From Opitutaceae bacterium (GTDB lineage Bacteria; Verrucomicrobiota; Verrucomicrobiia; Opitutales; Opitutaceae): a stretch of DNA of 64,000 bases. Location: the NCBI GenBank assembly GCA_016794785.1, contig JAEUHC010000019.1, forward strand, positions 1 through 64,000, written 5' to 3'. Within the stretch, counting starts at the first letter, position 1; the number at the start of each line of letters is the position of its first letter. Below the pieces are notes generated by a model. The model was not told the DNA's origin. It was given only the letters and a program-made list of their open reading frames with translations, and ran no database searches. Below, in pieces: positions 37,442 to 47,074 of the stretch. The translations under genes were made by a program, and so were the position numbers.

Positions 37442-39469
37442 ATGGCTGACATCACCGCGTCCCGCCGTCCTGCACGGTCTCGCTTTCAACGCGCCCTGCG
37501 CCGCCGGCATGGCGGAGTGCTGCTTTTCGTGCTGCTGTTTCTGGCCGTGTCGCTGGTCACGAGAGGGGCGCTCTGGGTGAAGTCGATGGGTGCGGCCACC
37601 TTTGACCTCAGTCTGCTGGGTGCGTTTGGCCTGGGGGTGATTTTCGATCTAGGCGCGGCGCTGCTGTTCGCGGCGCCGCTGGCCCTGCTGCTTGCGGTGT
37701 TGCCGGCGGGCTTCTTCCTGCGGGCTTGGGGTCGCATGGTGGCGTGGTTTGCACTGGCGGCTGTGCTCGGCGTGATGGGTTTCGGCATGGTGTCCGAGTG
37801 GCTCTTTTGGGACGAGTTCAGCGCGCGCTTCAACTTCATCGCGGTCGATTACCTCGTCTATACCAAGGAGGTCATCGGCAACATCCGTGAGAGCTATCCG
37901 ATGCCGCTCATCCTCGGCGGGGTCGTGGCCGCGGCTTTGGCGGGTGCATGGTTGATCACGCGGGCTGGGTGGTGGCGGGCGTGGCTCTCCGCTCCGGCGG
38001 AGCCGTGGCGCCAGCGTTGCGCGGTCGGCGGGGCATGGCTGGCGGCGGCGCTGGTGACGGCGTTTGCGCTCGATGCCGAGCAGCTGCCCGCCTTCGCCAA
38101 CAACTACCACCGCGAACTCGCCAAGAACGGCCCGTGGTCGCTCTTCGCCGCGTTCCGCAACAACGAGCTCGACTACGAGCAGTTCTATCCGACGTTGCCG
38201 GTCGAGGAGGCGTTCCGTCACTTGCGGACGGAGCTGGCTCTCGATGGCAGCGATCCTATCGCGCCGGGGGTGCGCGACACGTTGCGTTTCGTGCGCAGCG
38301 AGGGCCCGGAGCTCACGCCCAATGTCATCCAGATCACGGTCGAGAGCCTGAGTGCGGATTTCCTCAGCATCTTCAACCGCGCCTCCGGCCTCATGCCGAA
38401 CCTCGAGCGCATCGCGCGCGACAGCCTGGTCTTCGACCGCTTTTACGCCACCGGCACGCGCACTGATCGTGGCATGGAGGCGCTCACGCTCGCCATCCCG
38501 CCCACGCCCGGGCGCTCGCTCGTGAAACGGCCGCGCAACGACAATCTCTTCACGCTCGGCTCGGTCTTCCGCAGCCGGGGCTACGACACGGCGTTCATCT
38601 ACGGCGGCTACGGCTACTTCGACAACATGAACGCCTTCTTCGGCGGCAACGGCTACCGCGTCGTGGACCGAGCCTCCGTCGCCAGCAGCGACATCACCTT
38701 CGCCAACGCCTGGGGCGCGTGCGACGAGGATCTCTACCGCTGGGCCATGCGCGAGGCCGACACCGCGCATGCGGCGGGGAAAAAATTCCACCACTTCGTG
38801 ATGACGACCTCGAACCACCGGCCGTTCACTTATCCGGATGGGCGGATTGATTTGCCGTCGAAGGTCTCGGGCCGCGCTGGCGCCGTGAAATACACCGACT
38901 ACGCGATCGGGCAGTTCCTCCGCGACGCCGCGGCTAAGCCGTGGTATCGCGACACCGTCTTTGTGATTGTGGCCGACCATTGCGCGTCGGTCGCGGGCAA
39001 GGCCGCGCTGCCGGTAGAAAATTACCACATCCCGCTGATCGTTTTTTCTCCGGGCGGGCACATCAAGCCCGGCCATGTGACCGATCTGATGAGCCAGGTG
39101 GATTACGCGCCGACCCTGCTGGGGCTGTTGAACTGGAGCTATGCGAGCCGCTTCTTCGGCTGGGATGTCCGCCACGCCCGCGGCGATCGGCGGGTGCTCA
39201 TCGGCAATTATCAGAAACTGGGGCTGCACGAGCCCGGCATGCTGAGTGTGCTCATGCCTCTGAAGCGTGCGGCGGAGTTTGACTGCGCGCCCGGCACGTT
39301 TGTGCTCAGTGAGCGTCCCGCCACGTTCACCGATGAGACCATCGCCTATTACCAGACTGCGAGCTACCTCTACCGCAACCGGATCTATCGCGCCCTCACG
39401 CCGGAGGAACACGTCGCCTATGCTCGGCACGCGCGGGCCGGCTCATCACCCCCCGGCTCCGGCGAATGA
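37442..39469 (+). CDS. LtaS/MdoB-like membrane sulfatase-fold transferase
   Basis: 675 residues. Five N-terminal transmembrane helices (~25-210), then a periplasmic alkaline phosphatase/sulfatase domain. Conserved set: metal-side VIQITVESLSADFL, the nucleophile-side GTRTDRGMEALT (Thr), FHHFVMTTSNHRPF, and VIVADHCAS. Family members transfer phosphoglycerol or phosphoethanolamine to glycans or lipids. First of a run joined by overlaps: its TGA overlaps the next ATG (ATGA at 39466). Confidence 0.88.
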   Translation: MADITASRRPARSRFQRALRRRHGGVLLFVLLFLAVSLVTRGALWVKSMGAATFDLSLLGAFGLGVIFDLGAALLFAAPLALLLAVLPAGFFLRAWGRMVAWFALAAVLGVMGFGMVSEWLFWDEFSARFNFIAVDYLVYTKEVIGNIRESYPMPLILGGVVAAALAGAWLITRAGWWRAWLSAPAEPWRQRCAVGGAWLAAALVTAFALDAEQLPAFANNYHRELAKNGPWSLFAAFRNNELDYEQFYPTLPVEEAFRHLRTELALDGSDPIAPGVRDTLRFVRSEGPELTPNVIQITVESLSADFLSIFNRASGLMPNLERIARDSLVFDRFYATGTRTDRGMEALTLAIPPTPGRSLVKRPRNDNLFTLGSVFRSRGYDTAFIYGGYGYFDNMNAFFGGNGYRVVDRASVASSDITFANAWGACDEDLYRWAMREADTAHAAGKKFHHFVMTTSNHRPFTYPDGRIDLPSKVSGRAGAVKYTDYAIGQFLRDAAAKPWYRDTVFVIVADHCASVAGKAALPVENYHIPLIVFSPGGHIKPGHVTDLMSQVDYAPTLLGLLNWSYASRFFGWDVRHARGDRRVLIGNYQKLGLHEPGMLSVLMPLKRAAEFDCAPGTFVLSERPATFTDETIAYYQTASYLYRNRIYRALTPEEHVAYARHARAGSSPPGSGE

Positions 39470-41169
39470 CTGACCCCGCGTCCGCCCCTACCCCTGGCGG
39501 CACCGGCTGGTGGCGCGATTTGCTCTGGCTCGCGCTCGGCTTCGGGACGCTGAATTTTTTCCTGCTCGGCTGGCTGCCGTTGGCCAATCCCGACGAGGCG
39601 CGCTACGCCGGGATTCCGCGCGAGATGCTCGCTGCCGGCGATTGGGTCATGCCGCGCCTCAACGCCGTGCCTTATTTCGAAAAGCCGCCGCTCGTCTATT
39701 GGACGGTCGGGCTGGCGCGCGAACTGTTCGGGCCCGGTGAGTTTGCGGCACGGCTTACCCCGGCGCTCTTCGGGTTGATCGGAATTTTTCTCACCTACGC
39801 GACGGGCCGGCGGCTGTATGGCCGCATTGCGGGCCTTGCGTCGGCCATCGTGCTCGGCACCGCGCTGCTGTATTTCGTGCTCTCGCGAATCCTGCTGCTC
39901 GACATGGCGGTGTCGGTGCTGATGAGCGCTGCACTGATGTGTTTCATCCTCGCCGTCGGCGAGGCGTCCGGAACCCGGCGCCGCCTGTTGTTCTACGGGC
40001 TCTACGCGAGCGCCGCGCTGGCGACGCTCGCCAAGGGGTTGATCGGGTTCCTGATTCCGGGAGCGGTGATGTTCCTGTGGCTGCTGGTGTTCAACCAGTG
40101 GCGCCGGCTGGTGCCGCTTTATCTGCCGAGCGGCCTGCTCGTCTTCCTCGCGATCGCGGCGCCGTGGCATGTGCTCGCGGCGCAGCGCCATCCCGCTTGG
40201 GCGGAGTTCTACTTTGTGCATGAACACTGGTCGCGCTTCACGACGACGGCGCACGGCCGGTTCGAGCCCTGGTGGTTCTTTTTCCCCATCCTGCTGCTCG
40301 GGCTGTTCCCGTGGATGGGCTTCGTCGCCGGTGCTGTGCGGGAGTCCGTTGCGGGGGGCTGGGCTCGGCGGAAGGAAAACGCGGGCGCGTGGTTCATGCT
40401 CACCTGGGCGATTTTCGTGTTTCTGTTCTTCTCGAAGTCGCAGTCGAAGCTCATCCCCTACATCCTGCCGGTCCTGCCGCCGCTGGCGCTCCTCACCGGC
40501 GCGTGGCTTGCGCGGCACTGGCAGGACCGGACATCCACACCGTTGCGCGTGGGGCTCGGAATCACGGTGTTTTTCTGCGGCCTGCTCGCGACGGCGCTGG
40601 TTGTCGTCGTGCTCAAGCCCGGCCTCATCCGCGATGCGGAGCAGGTGGCGGCGCTGCGGCCTTATGCACTCGCGATGGCGGCGATTTTGCTCATCGGCGG
40701 AATCGGCGCCCACGTGTTCTCGCGCCGCCACGGCGCGCGCACGGGCTTCGTCGCCATCGTGGCCACGACGGGCGTGTTCTATTGCCTGCTGCTGCTGGCC
40801 CGGCCGCATATCGAGCGGGCGGGCACCAAGGAGCTGGCGCTCGTCGCGCGCGCCAAGGTCGCGCCGGCGGATCGGGTCTATCACTATTGGGCCTTTTTCC
40901 ACGACTTCGTCTATTACACGGAGCAGCCGGTCGGGCTTGTGAGCTACGTCGATGAACTCGAAGTGCAGTTCCTCGATCCCGCGGAGCGTGCGCGGCGTTT
41001 CATCGACGACGCCGAGCTGCGACGCCAATGGGCCGGTCCGGGCCGCGTGTGGCTGCTCGTCCGCCAGCGCGACATGCGGCACGAAAAATCCATCTTCGCC
41101 GATCCGGCGTTTCGTTATCATTTGATCGCCGCCACGCGCAGCCACAGCTTGCTGAGCAACCAGCCCTGA
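39466..41169 (+). CDS. ArnT-like GT83 polyprenol-linked glycosyltransferase
   Basis: 567 residues, ~12 transmembrane helices. GT-C signature NPDEARYAGIPREML near residue 40 and EKPPLVYWTVGLARELFG. ArnT transfers aminoarabinose from undecaprenyl phosphate to lipid A; the donor sugar here is unknown. Coupled on both sides by stop/start overlaps (ATGA, TGATG). Confidence 0.88.
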   Translation: MTDPASAPTPGGTGWWRDLLWLALGFGTLNFFLLGWLPLANPDEARYAGIPREMLAAGDWVMPRLNAVPYFEKPPLVYWTVGLARELFGPGEFAARLTPALFGLIGIFLTYATGRRLYGRIAGLASAIVLGTALLYFVLSRILLLDMAVSVLMSAALMCFILAVGEASGTRRRLLFYGLYASAALATLAKGLIGFLIPGAVMFLWLLVFNQWRRLVPLYLPSGLLVFLAIAAPWHVLAAQRHPAWAEFYFVHEHWSRFTTTAHGRFEPWWFFFPILLLGLFPWMGFVAGAVRESVAGGWARRKENAGAWFMLTWAIFVFLFFSKSQSKLIPYILPVLPPLALLTGAWLARHWQDRTSTPLRVGLGITVFFCGLLATALVVVVLKPGLIRDAEQVAALRPYALAMAAILLIGGIGAHVFSRRHGARTGFVAIVATTGVFYCLLLLARPHIERAGTKELALVARAKVAPADRVYHYWAFFHDFVYYTEQPVGLVSYVDELEVQFLDPAERARRFIDDAELRRQWAGPGRVWLLVRQRDMRHEKSIFADPAFRYHLIAATRSHSLLSNQP

Positions 41170-42314
41170 TGTCCGCGCCTTTCCTCCCGCTCACCCGACC
41201 GACGATCGACGACGAGACCATCGCCGGCGTGGCCGAGGTGCTGCGCTCCGGCTGGATTACCTCCGGCCCGAAGGTGAAGGAGCTTGAGGCGAAACTCTCC
41301 GCGCACTGCGGCGGCCGCCCGGTGCGCGTCTTCAACTCCGGCACCTGCACGATGGAGATCGCGCTGCGCATCGCGGGCATCGGCCCGGGGCACGAGGTGA
41401 TCACCACGCCGCTGTCGTGGGTGGCGACGAGCAACGTCATCCTCACCTGCGGCGCGCGCCCCGTGTTCGTCGACATCGATCCCACGACGCGAAACATCGA
41501 TCTCGAACGCGCCGAGGCCGCGATCACGCCGGCGACCCGAGCGATTATCCCGGTCGATCTGGCCGGGCTGCCCGTGGACCGCGACCGGCTCCATGCCATC
41601 GCGACGAAGCACGGCCTCCGCGTGATCGAAGACGCCGCTCAGTCGCTGGGCGGCAACTGGCGCGGGCGCGCCATCGGCGCGGCGGGCGACTTCGTGTCGT
41701 TCAGCTTCCACCCCAACAAGAACATCACGACCATCGAGGGCGGCGCTCTCGTGCTGAACAACCAGGCCGAGGCGAAGCTCGCGGAGCAGTATCGCCTCCA
41801 GGGCGTCGTGCGCACGGGCTTCGACGGCATGGAGGTCGAGATCGTGGGCGGGAAATTCAACCTCACCGACGTCGCCGCCCGCGTCGGCCTCGGCCAGCTG
41901 CCGCACCTCGCGGCCTTCAATGCGCGCCGCACCGAGCTGGCGCGCGCCTACTTCGAGCGGTTCGACGCGCCCGCGGTGCGCGAGCTGGGCCTGGGTCTGC
42001 CGCCGCGTGATTTCACGCAGACCAACTGGCACATGTTCCAGGTCATGCTCCCCGGCGATCGGCTGTCGATTCCGCGCGCGGGCGTGATGGAGCGGATGCA
42101 CGCCGCCGGCATCGGCACGGGCGTGCATTACCCGCCAATCCACCTCTTTGCCGTTTACCGCCGCTTGGGCTGGAAACCGGGGGACCTGCCGATCGCCGAG
42201 CGCACGGGCCGCGACATCCTCACGCTGCCGCTTTTCCCGGCGATGACGTCCGCCGATGTCGCGCGCGTGGTTGAGAATCTCGCCGCGATCCTCCAAGCCC
42301 ATCGCCAGCCATGA
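41169..42314 (+). CDS. DegT/DnrJ/EryC1 sugar aminotransferase, ArnB-like
   Basis: 381 residues. PLP-type I: EDAAQSLGG and the Schiff-base Lys in SFHPNKNITTIEGGALV; N-terminal FLPLTRPTIDDETIAGVAEVLRSGWITSGP is very ArnB-like. Converts a nucleotide-linked 4-keto-sugar to the 4-amino sugar with glutamate. No ArnA-type decarboxylase/formyltransferase is in the window, so the precursor must come from elsewhere. Confidence 0.9.
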   Translation: MSAPFLPLTRPTIDDETIAGVAEVLRSGWITSGPKVKELEAKLSAHCGGRPVRVFNSGTCTMEIALRIAGIGPGHEVITTPLSWVATSNVILTCGARPVFVDIDPTTRNIDLERAEAAITPATRAIIPVDLAGLPVDRDRLHAIATKHGLRVIEDAAQSLGGNWRGRAIGAAGDFVSFSFHPNKNITTIEGGALVLNNQAEAKLAEQYRLQGVVRTGFDGMEVEIVGGKFNLTDVAARVGLGQLPHLAAFNARRTELARAYFERFDAPAVRELGLGLPPRDFTQTNWHMFQVMLPGDRLSIPRAGVMERMHAAGIGTGVHYPPIHLFAVYRRLGWKPGDLPIAERTGRDILTLPLFPAMTSADVARVVENLAAILQAHRQP

Positions 42315-43252
42315 GCGCCGCACCCCAGCTCTCGATCGTGATTCCGGTTTATAACGAGGAGCTCAACCTGCCTTTGCTCTTCGCCCGTCTCTATCCCGTG
42401 CTCGACGGGCTCGGCCGCCGCTACGAAGTGATCTTCACCAACGACGGCAGCGCCGACCGCTCGATCGAGCTGCTGCGCGCGCAGCACGCCGCGCGGCCCG
42501 ACGTGACCTGCGTGATCGATTTCAACGCCAACTACGGCCAGCACATGGCCATCATGGCGGCCTTCGAGCGCGTGCGCGGCGACATCATCGTGACTCTCGA
42601 CGCCGATCTCCAGAATCCGCCCGAGGAGATCCCGAAGCTGCTCGAAAAGATGGCGGCCGGTCACGACTACGTGGGCGGCTACCGGCTGGAGCGGCAGGAT
42701 TCGTTTTTCCGCACCTACGCCTCGAAGCTCATCAACTTTGTGCGGGAGAAGACGACGAGCATCGAGATGACGGATCAGGGCTGCATGCTCCGCGCCTACT
42801 CGCGTCCGATTGTCGATGCCATCGTGCGCAGCGGCGCGATCAACACCTTCATCCCCGCGCTGGCCTACAGCTTTTCCGGCAATCCGGCCGAGGTCGGCGT
42901 CAAGCACGAGGAGCGGCACGCGGGCGTGTCGAACTATTCCTTCTACCAGCTCGTCCGCCTGAACTTCGATCTCATCACGGGCTTCTCCCTCGCGCCGCTG
43001 CAGTATTTCACGATGTTCGCGCTCCTCTGCTCGGCGGGGAGCTTCGTGCTGGTGCTGATCCTCGCGGGCCGGCGCCTGATCATCGGACCGGAGGAGGGAG
43101 GGTTGTTCACCCTGTTCGGCATCCTGTTCTTCCTGATCAGCGTCACGATGGTGGGCATCGGGCTGATTGGCGAATACGTCGGCCGCAGCTATCAGGTCGT
43201 GCGCGCGCGCCAGCGCTACCATGTGCGCGAGCTGCTCGAGACCAAACCGTAG
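42311..43252 (+). CDS. ArnC-like GT2 undecaprenyl-phosphate glycosyltransferase
   Basis: 313 residues. GT2 domain: IVIPVYNEELNLP, the NDGSADRS and DADLQNPPEEIP (DxD-like) motifs, then two C-terminal transmembrane helices (~236-262, ~272-295). Family: loads a sugar (L-Ara4FN in ArnC) onto undecaprenyl phosphate. Start overlaps the aminotransferase stop (ATGA). Confidence 0.9.
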   Translation: MSAAPQLSIVIPVYNEELNLPLLFARLYPVLDGLGRRYEVIFTNDGSADRSIELLRAQHAARPDVTCVIDFNANYGQHMAIMAAFERVRGDIIVTLDADLQNPPEEIPKLLEKMAAGHDYVGGYRLERQDSFFRTYASKLINFVREKTTSIEMTDQGCMLRAYSRPIVDAIVRSGAINTFIPALAYSFSGNPAEVGVKHEERHAGVSNYSFYQLVRLNFDLITGFSLAPLQYFTMFALLCSAGSFVLVLILAGRRLIIGPEEGGLFTLFGILFFLISVTMVGIGLIGEYVGRSYQVVRARQRYHVRELLETKP

Positions 43253-43258
43253 CCGCGC

Positions 43259-43852
43259 GTGAAAATCCTCGCCGTCGAAGACAATGCCGTCGCCCGCGCC
43301 GTGCTCCGGCAGGCGCTCCAGCGCCTCGGGCACGAGGCCGTCGAAGCGGCGGACGGCGAGGCGGGCTGGGCGGCATTCCTCAGGCACGACGATGTGCGCG
43401 TGGTCGTGAGCGACTGGACGATGCCACGCGGCGATGGGCTCGAGCTTTGCCGTCGCATCCGCGCGCGGCCCGACGAGGAGTATGTCTATTTCATCCTGCT
43501 CACGGCGCGCGACGCCTCGGAGCAGAACCGGAGCGACGCGGCCGACGCCGGGGTGGACGATTTTCTAAGCAAGCCGCTGGATGTTTCCGAACTCTGGATG
43601 CGCCTGCGTGTGGCCGAGCGCATCCTCGGCTACACGCGGCAGGTGCGGCAGCTGGAGCAGATGATGCCCATCTGCAGCTACTGCAAAAAAATCCGCGACG
43701 ACCGGAACTACTGGCAGCAGATCGAGGGCTACATCACGGAGCGGACCGGATCGGATTTCAGCCATTCGGTCTGTCCGGATTGCTACCAGCGGGTGGTGAT
43801 CCCCGAGATCGAACAGCTTAAACAGACGCCCCCGCCGAAGCCCGCGCCATGA
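43259..43852 (+). CDS. Response regulator with C-terminal Cys/His module
   Basis: 197 residues from GTG 43259. Receiver domain: D52 phosphoacceptor in VVSDWTMP, LLTARD, and Lys in LSKPL. The C-terminal part, after a linker coil, holds C139-x2-C142 and H169-x2-C172-x2-C175 within ICSYCKKIRDDRNYW and FSHSVCPDCY. This motif recurs at the ends of sensory proteins in several phyla; metal binding is likely, function unclear. Six bases after the GT2 gene and overlapping slyX. Confidence 0.85.
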   Translation: MKILAVEDNAVARAVLRQALQRLGHEAVEAADGEAGWAAFLRHDDVRVVVSDWTMPRGDGLELCRRIRARPDEEYVYFILLTARDASEQNRSDAADAGVDDFLSKPLDVSELWMRLRVAERILGYTRQVRQLEQMMPICSYCKKIRDDRNYWQQIEGYITERTGSDFSHSVCPDCYQRVVIPEIEQLKQTPPPKPAP

Positions 43853-44061
43853 ACGATCGCCTGCAACGCCTCGAAGAGAAAATCGCCTACCTCGAACGCC
43901 ACGTGACCGAGCAGGATAAGGCGATGCTCGAGATGGCTGATGAAATCGCGGGGCTGCGCCGTGAACTGCGGGCGCTCCGCGAGCACGGCCCCCGTGATGC
44001 CGGTGGCACGCAGGCGGGCGCCGCGGAGGATCTGCCGCACGAGCGGCCGCCGCACTATTAG
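43849..44061 (+). CDS. slyX: SlyX family protein
   Basis: 70 residues. A coiled-coil start (RLQRLEEKIAYLERHVTEQDKAMLEMADEIAGLRRELRALRE) and the characteristic C-terminal PPHY. Function of SlyX is unknown. Start overlaps the previous stop (ATGA), making it the last gene of this run. Confidence 0.82.
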   Translation: MNDRLQRLEEKIAYLERHVTEQDKAMLEMADEIAGLRRELRALREHGPRDAGGTQAGAAEDLPHERPPHY

Positions 44062-44156
44062 GCGACTTTTTGTATTAGCCAGCATCGCGTCGGCATTCCT
44101 AGTGTGAGTTCCCATTTGCCAACTGCGGTCCAGCCGGCCGCGCTTCCCTTCGCCCC

Positions 44157-45905
44157 ATGTCCCTGATCTTCTTCCTCGCCGTGTCCGGCATCGTGCTTGC
44201 GTTCGCCTACCGCTGGTATGGCCGGATTCTGTCCAATTTCCTCGCGCTCGACCCGAAGGTCGCGACTCCAGCCCACACCAAGCGCGACGGGCTCGACTAT
44301 GAGCCCGCGAGCCGCTCGTGGCTCCTGCCCCAGCATTTCTCTGCGATCGCAGCGGCGGGGCCGATCGTGGGACCGATCCTGGCGGGGACCTACTTCGGGT
44401 GGCTGCCGGCGTGGATCTGGATCATCTTTGGCGCGATCTTCATCGGCGGGGTGCATGATCTGACCACGCTCGTCGCCTCGGTGCGCCACGATGCCAAGTC
44501 GATCGCGGAGGTCGTGAAGCGCTACATGAACCGGCGCTCCTACCTGCTCTTCCTCTCCTTCATCTGGATCTCGCTGGTCTATGTGATCATCGCCTTCACG
44601 GATGTGACGGCCGGGACCTTTGTGCAGAAAGGTTCCTCCGCCGACGCAGAGGCCGCGGGCCCCGCGGTCGCGACTTCCTCGCTGCTCTACCTGGGGCTGG
44701 CGATCCTGATGGGCGCGTGCATGCGGCGGTTCAAGCTGGGCGAGGGCAAGGCGCAGCTGATCTTCCTGCCGCTCGTCGTGGTGGCGATCGTCGTGGGGCC
44801 CATGATCCCGCTCGATCTGGCGGGGTTGACGGGCAGCGCCCGCCCCCAGGTGCTGTGGGATCATCTGCTGTTGATCTACTGTTTCTTCGCCGCGCTGTCG
44901 CCGATGTGGCTGCTCATGCAGCCGCGCGGCGCGCTGGGCGGCTACTTCCTCTATGTGATCGTGATCGTGGGCGTGATCGGGGTGATTGTCGGCGGGTTGT
45001 CGGGCAACGTGACGATCGCGGCGCCGGCGGTCTCAAGCGCCAATCTTTTCACCTTCAACGGCACCACGCCGCCGCTGCTGCCCATATTGTTCATCACCAT
45101 CGCATGCGGCGCGTGCTCGGGCTTCCACTCGATCGTGGCGAGCGGCACGACCTCGAAGCAGCTCAACCGCGAGACGGACGCGAAGCCCGTGGCCTATGGC
45201 GGCATGCTGCTGGAGTCGTTTCTCGCGTGCATCAGCCTCGCGACGGTGATGATCCTCGCCAAGCCCACCGGGCGGCCCGACATCACCTATGCTGATGGCA
45301 TCGCGATTTTCATGAACCAGGCGACCTTCGGGCTCATTTCGGTGGAGATGGCGCGGCAGTTCGGCCTGCTGTGTTTCGCTACGTTTGTTTTCGACACCCT
45401 TGATGCCTGCACGCGGCTAGCGCGCTATGTGCTGATGGAGCTCACGGGCTGGACCAGCAAGGCCGGCATGATCGCCGCCACCGTGCTGACGCTCGCGTTG
45501 CCGGCTGTGGTGGTGAGTCTCCCGCCGGCGCTCGTGGCCGGCCAGGAGATCCCGCTGTGGCGCGCGTTCTGGAGTCTGTTCGGGAGTTCCAATCAATTGC
45601 TCGCGGCGCTGGCGCTGTTGGGCGTGACGGTCTGGCTGCACCAGAAGGGCAAGTCGGTTTGGTATACTCTGGGTCCGACGATTTTCATGCTGGGTGTGAC
45701 GATGTGGAGCCTGGTGATCGCCGTGCAGACCCATCTCGGGCGCCTGAAGACCGGCTCGGTCGCGGCGGTGCATCATGTCGAATTCGCGGTGGTCCTTGTG
45801 CTGTTCGTGATGTCGGCGTGGCTCGTCGTGGAGGCGGTCCTCCTCGCGCGCATTCGGTCGAGGCCGCCGGGCGCCCCGCTCATTCCCGCGCCCAACACGG
45901 CTTGA
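44157..45905 (+). CDS. cstA: Carbon starvation protein A family transporter
   Basis: 582 residues, many transmembrane helices. CstA pattern: FAYRWYGRILSNFLALDPK, ASRSWLLPQHFSAIAAAGPIVGPILAG and GACSGFHSIVASGTTSKQL. CstA imports peptides or pyruvate under starvation. Shorter than E. coli CstA (~700), but full-length for the short CstA subgroup. 95 bp upstream of the ATG could hold its own promoter. Confidence 0.94.
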   Translation: MSLIFFLAVSGIVLAFAYRWYGRILSNFLALDPKVATPAHTKRDGLDYEPASRSWLLPQHFSAIAAAGPIVGPILAGTYFGWLPAWIWIIFGAIFIGGVHDLTTLVASVRHDAKSIAEVVKRYMNRRSYLLFLSFIWISLVYVIIAFTDVTAGTFVQKGSSADAEAAGPAVATSSLLYLGLAILMGACMRRFKLGEGKAQLIFLPLVVVAIVVGPMIPLDLAGLTGSARPQVLWDHLLLIYCFFAALSPMWLLMQPRGALGGYFLYVIVIVGVIGVIVGGLSGNVTIAAPAVSSANLFTFNGTTPPLLPILFITIACGACSGFHSIVASGTTSKQLNRETDAKPVAYGGMLLESFLACISLATVMILAKPTGRPDITYADGIAIFMNQATFGLISVEMARQFGLLCFATFVFDTLDACTRLARYVLMELTGWTSKAGMIAATVLTLALPAVVVSLPPALVAGQEIPLWRAFWSLFGSSNQLLAALALLGVTVWLHQKGKSVWYTLGPTIFMLGVTMWSLVIAVQTHLGRLKTGSVAAVHHVEFAVVLVLFVMSAWLVVEAVLLARIRSRPPGAPLIPAPNTA

Positions 45906-46041
45906 GTTGTGGGGCGCAGGAGCGGGCGCGCGAGTGTCGCGGGCTGCGAAGGGTGGTGCCGATGGGTTCGGGCCAGCGTATCATCGCGCGAGTCCCCGCG
46001 TGAATCCCATCGGCCTGCCGCGGTTTTGCAGCGCGTGATGG

Positions 46042-46077
46042 CGCGCAAAACGGGTCACGTTTTGCCTGTTTTGCGCG
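46042..46077. terminator. Inverted repeat between convergent cstA and DUF4864 genes
   Basis: CGCGCAAAAC (46042-46051) pairs with GTTTTGCGCG (46068-46077), 10 bp, 16-nt loop. It overlaps the last codons of the DUF4864 gene and could end transcripts from either side. It is not followed by a classic T-tract. Confidence 0.4.
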
Positions 46078-46471
46078 GAGTATGCCGCAGGACGCCGATG
46101 ATGCGCCAGCCGGCGGACTCTTTCACGAGGGTGTAATCGTAGGCGGCGGCATTCTCCTGGCCGAAGACCTGCACGGTCACGGTCGCGCGCGCGCCGTCGT
46201 CGCGGACGATGCCAAACTCCGCTCGCTGGCTGCGCCAGATCTCGGGATAGCTCGCCTCGATGATCGCGGCAAACGCGGACATGGGCTTCTGGGCACGCAG
46301 CTCGGCGGCGGCGTAGTCGTAGGCTTTGGCCACATCGCTCACGCGGAAGGCGGCCAGCTGCGCCTCAATGACCGTCACCACGGCGACTTTCACCTCCGGC
46401 TTGCTGGCGCGCGCCGGCGCCGCGCCGGCGGCAGCCGACGCCAGCAGGGCGAAAACGAGCCAGAGGCGCAT
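46055..46471 (-). CDS. Secreted DUF4864-like protein
   Basis: 138 residues from ATG 46471, signal peptide ~1-22 (MRLWLVFALLASAAAGAAPARA). The NTF2-like pattern of DUF4864 is visible: VIEAQLAAFRVSDVAKAYDYAAA, MSAFAAIIEASYPEIWRSQRAEFG. Function unknown. Upstream in-frame ATG (46489) lacks signal-like sequence. Confidence 0.72.
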   Translation of the reverse strand: MRLWLVFALLASAAAGAAPARASKPEVKVAVVTVIEAQLAAFRVSDVAKAYDYAAAELRAQKPMSAFAAIIEASYPEIWRSQRAEFGIVRDDGARATVTVQVFGQENAAAYDYTLVKESAGWRIIGVLRHTPRKTGKT

Positions 46472-46576
46472 AATGGCGGGACGTAACATTCGCCGGAAAA
46501 AATGGCGGCGCGCTGGATCGCACGCCACTCAAAATCCGCCGTGCGTTGCGCTGCGCCCTCGCGCTAGTCTGGCCGG

Positions 46577-47056
46577 ATGCCTCCTGTCATCCGCCTCGCG
46601 ACGTCCGCCGATGTGCCGCTCATCCTCACGTTCATCCGTGGCCTCGCGGACTACGAAAAACTCTCGCACGAGGTCGAGGCGACCGAGGAGAAGCTCCGGG
46701 CCACGCTCTTTCCCGCACAGGGCAGGCCAGCCGCGGAATGCGTGATCGCGGAACGTGGCGGGGAGCCGGCGGGCTTCGCCCTGTTCTTCACCAACTACTC
46801 CACGTTCCTCGCCAAGCCCGGACTCCATCTCGAGGATCTTTTTGTGCTGCCGCATCTGCGCGGCCAAGGCATCGGCAAGGCCCTGCTGCTGCATCTTGCG
46901 AAGCTCGCCAATGACCGCGGTTGCGGCCGCCTGGAGTGGACCGTGCTCGACTGGAACGCCCCGGCGATCGCGTTCTACGAGTCGATCGGGGCAAAGCGGA
47001 TGCGCGAATGGCAGATCTGCCGGCTCGCGGGCGAAGCGCTGGCGCAGTATCGGTAG
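46577..47056 (+). CDS. GNAT N-acetyltransferase (spermidine/spermine-type)
   Basis: 159 residues. Acetyl-CoA motif LRGQGIGKALLLHLA, preceded by LEDLFVLPHLRG; GNAT N-terminal VIRLATSADVPLILTFIRGLADYEKL and C-terminal LDWNAPAIAFYESIGAKRM are those of the diamine/SSAT2-like group. Acceptor unknown. Divergent from the DUF4864 gene. Confidence 0.9.
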   Translation: MPPVIRLATSADVPLILTFIRGLADYEKLSHEVEATEEKLRATLFPAQGRPAAECVIAERGGEPAGFALFFTNYSTFLAKPGLHLEDLFVLPHLRGQGIGKALLLHLAKLANDRGCGRLEWTVLDWNAPAIAFYESIGAKRMREWQICRLAGEALAQYR

Positions 47057-47074
47057 CGCGAGGCGAAACGCCGT

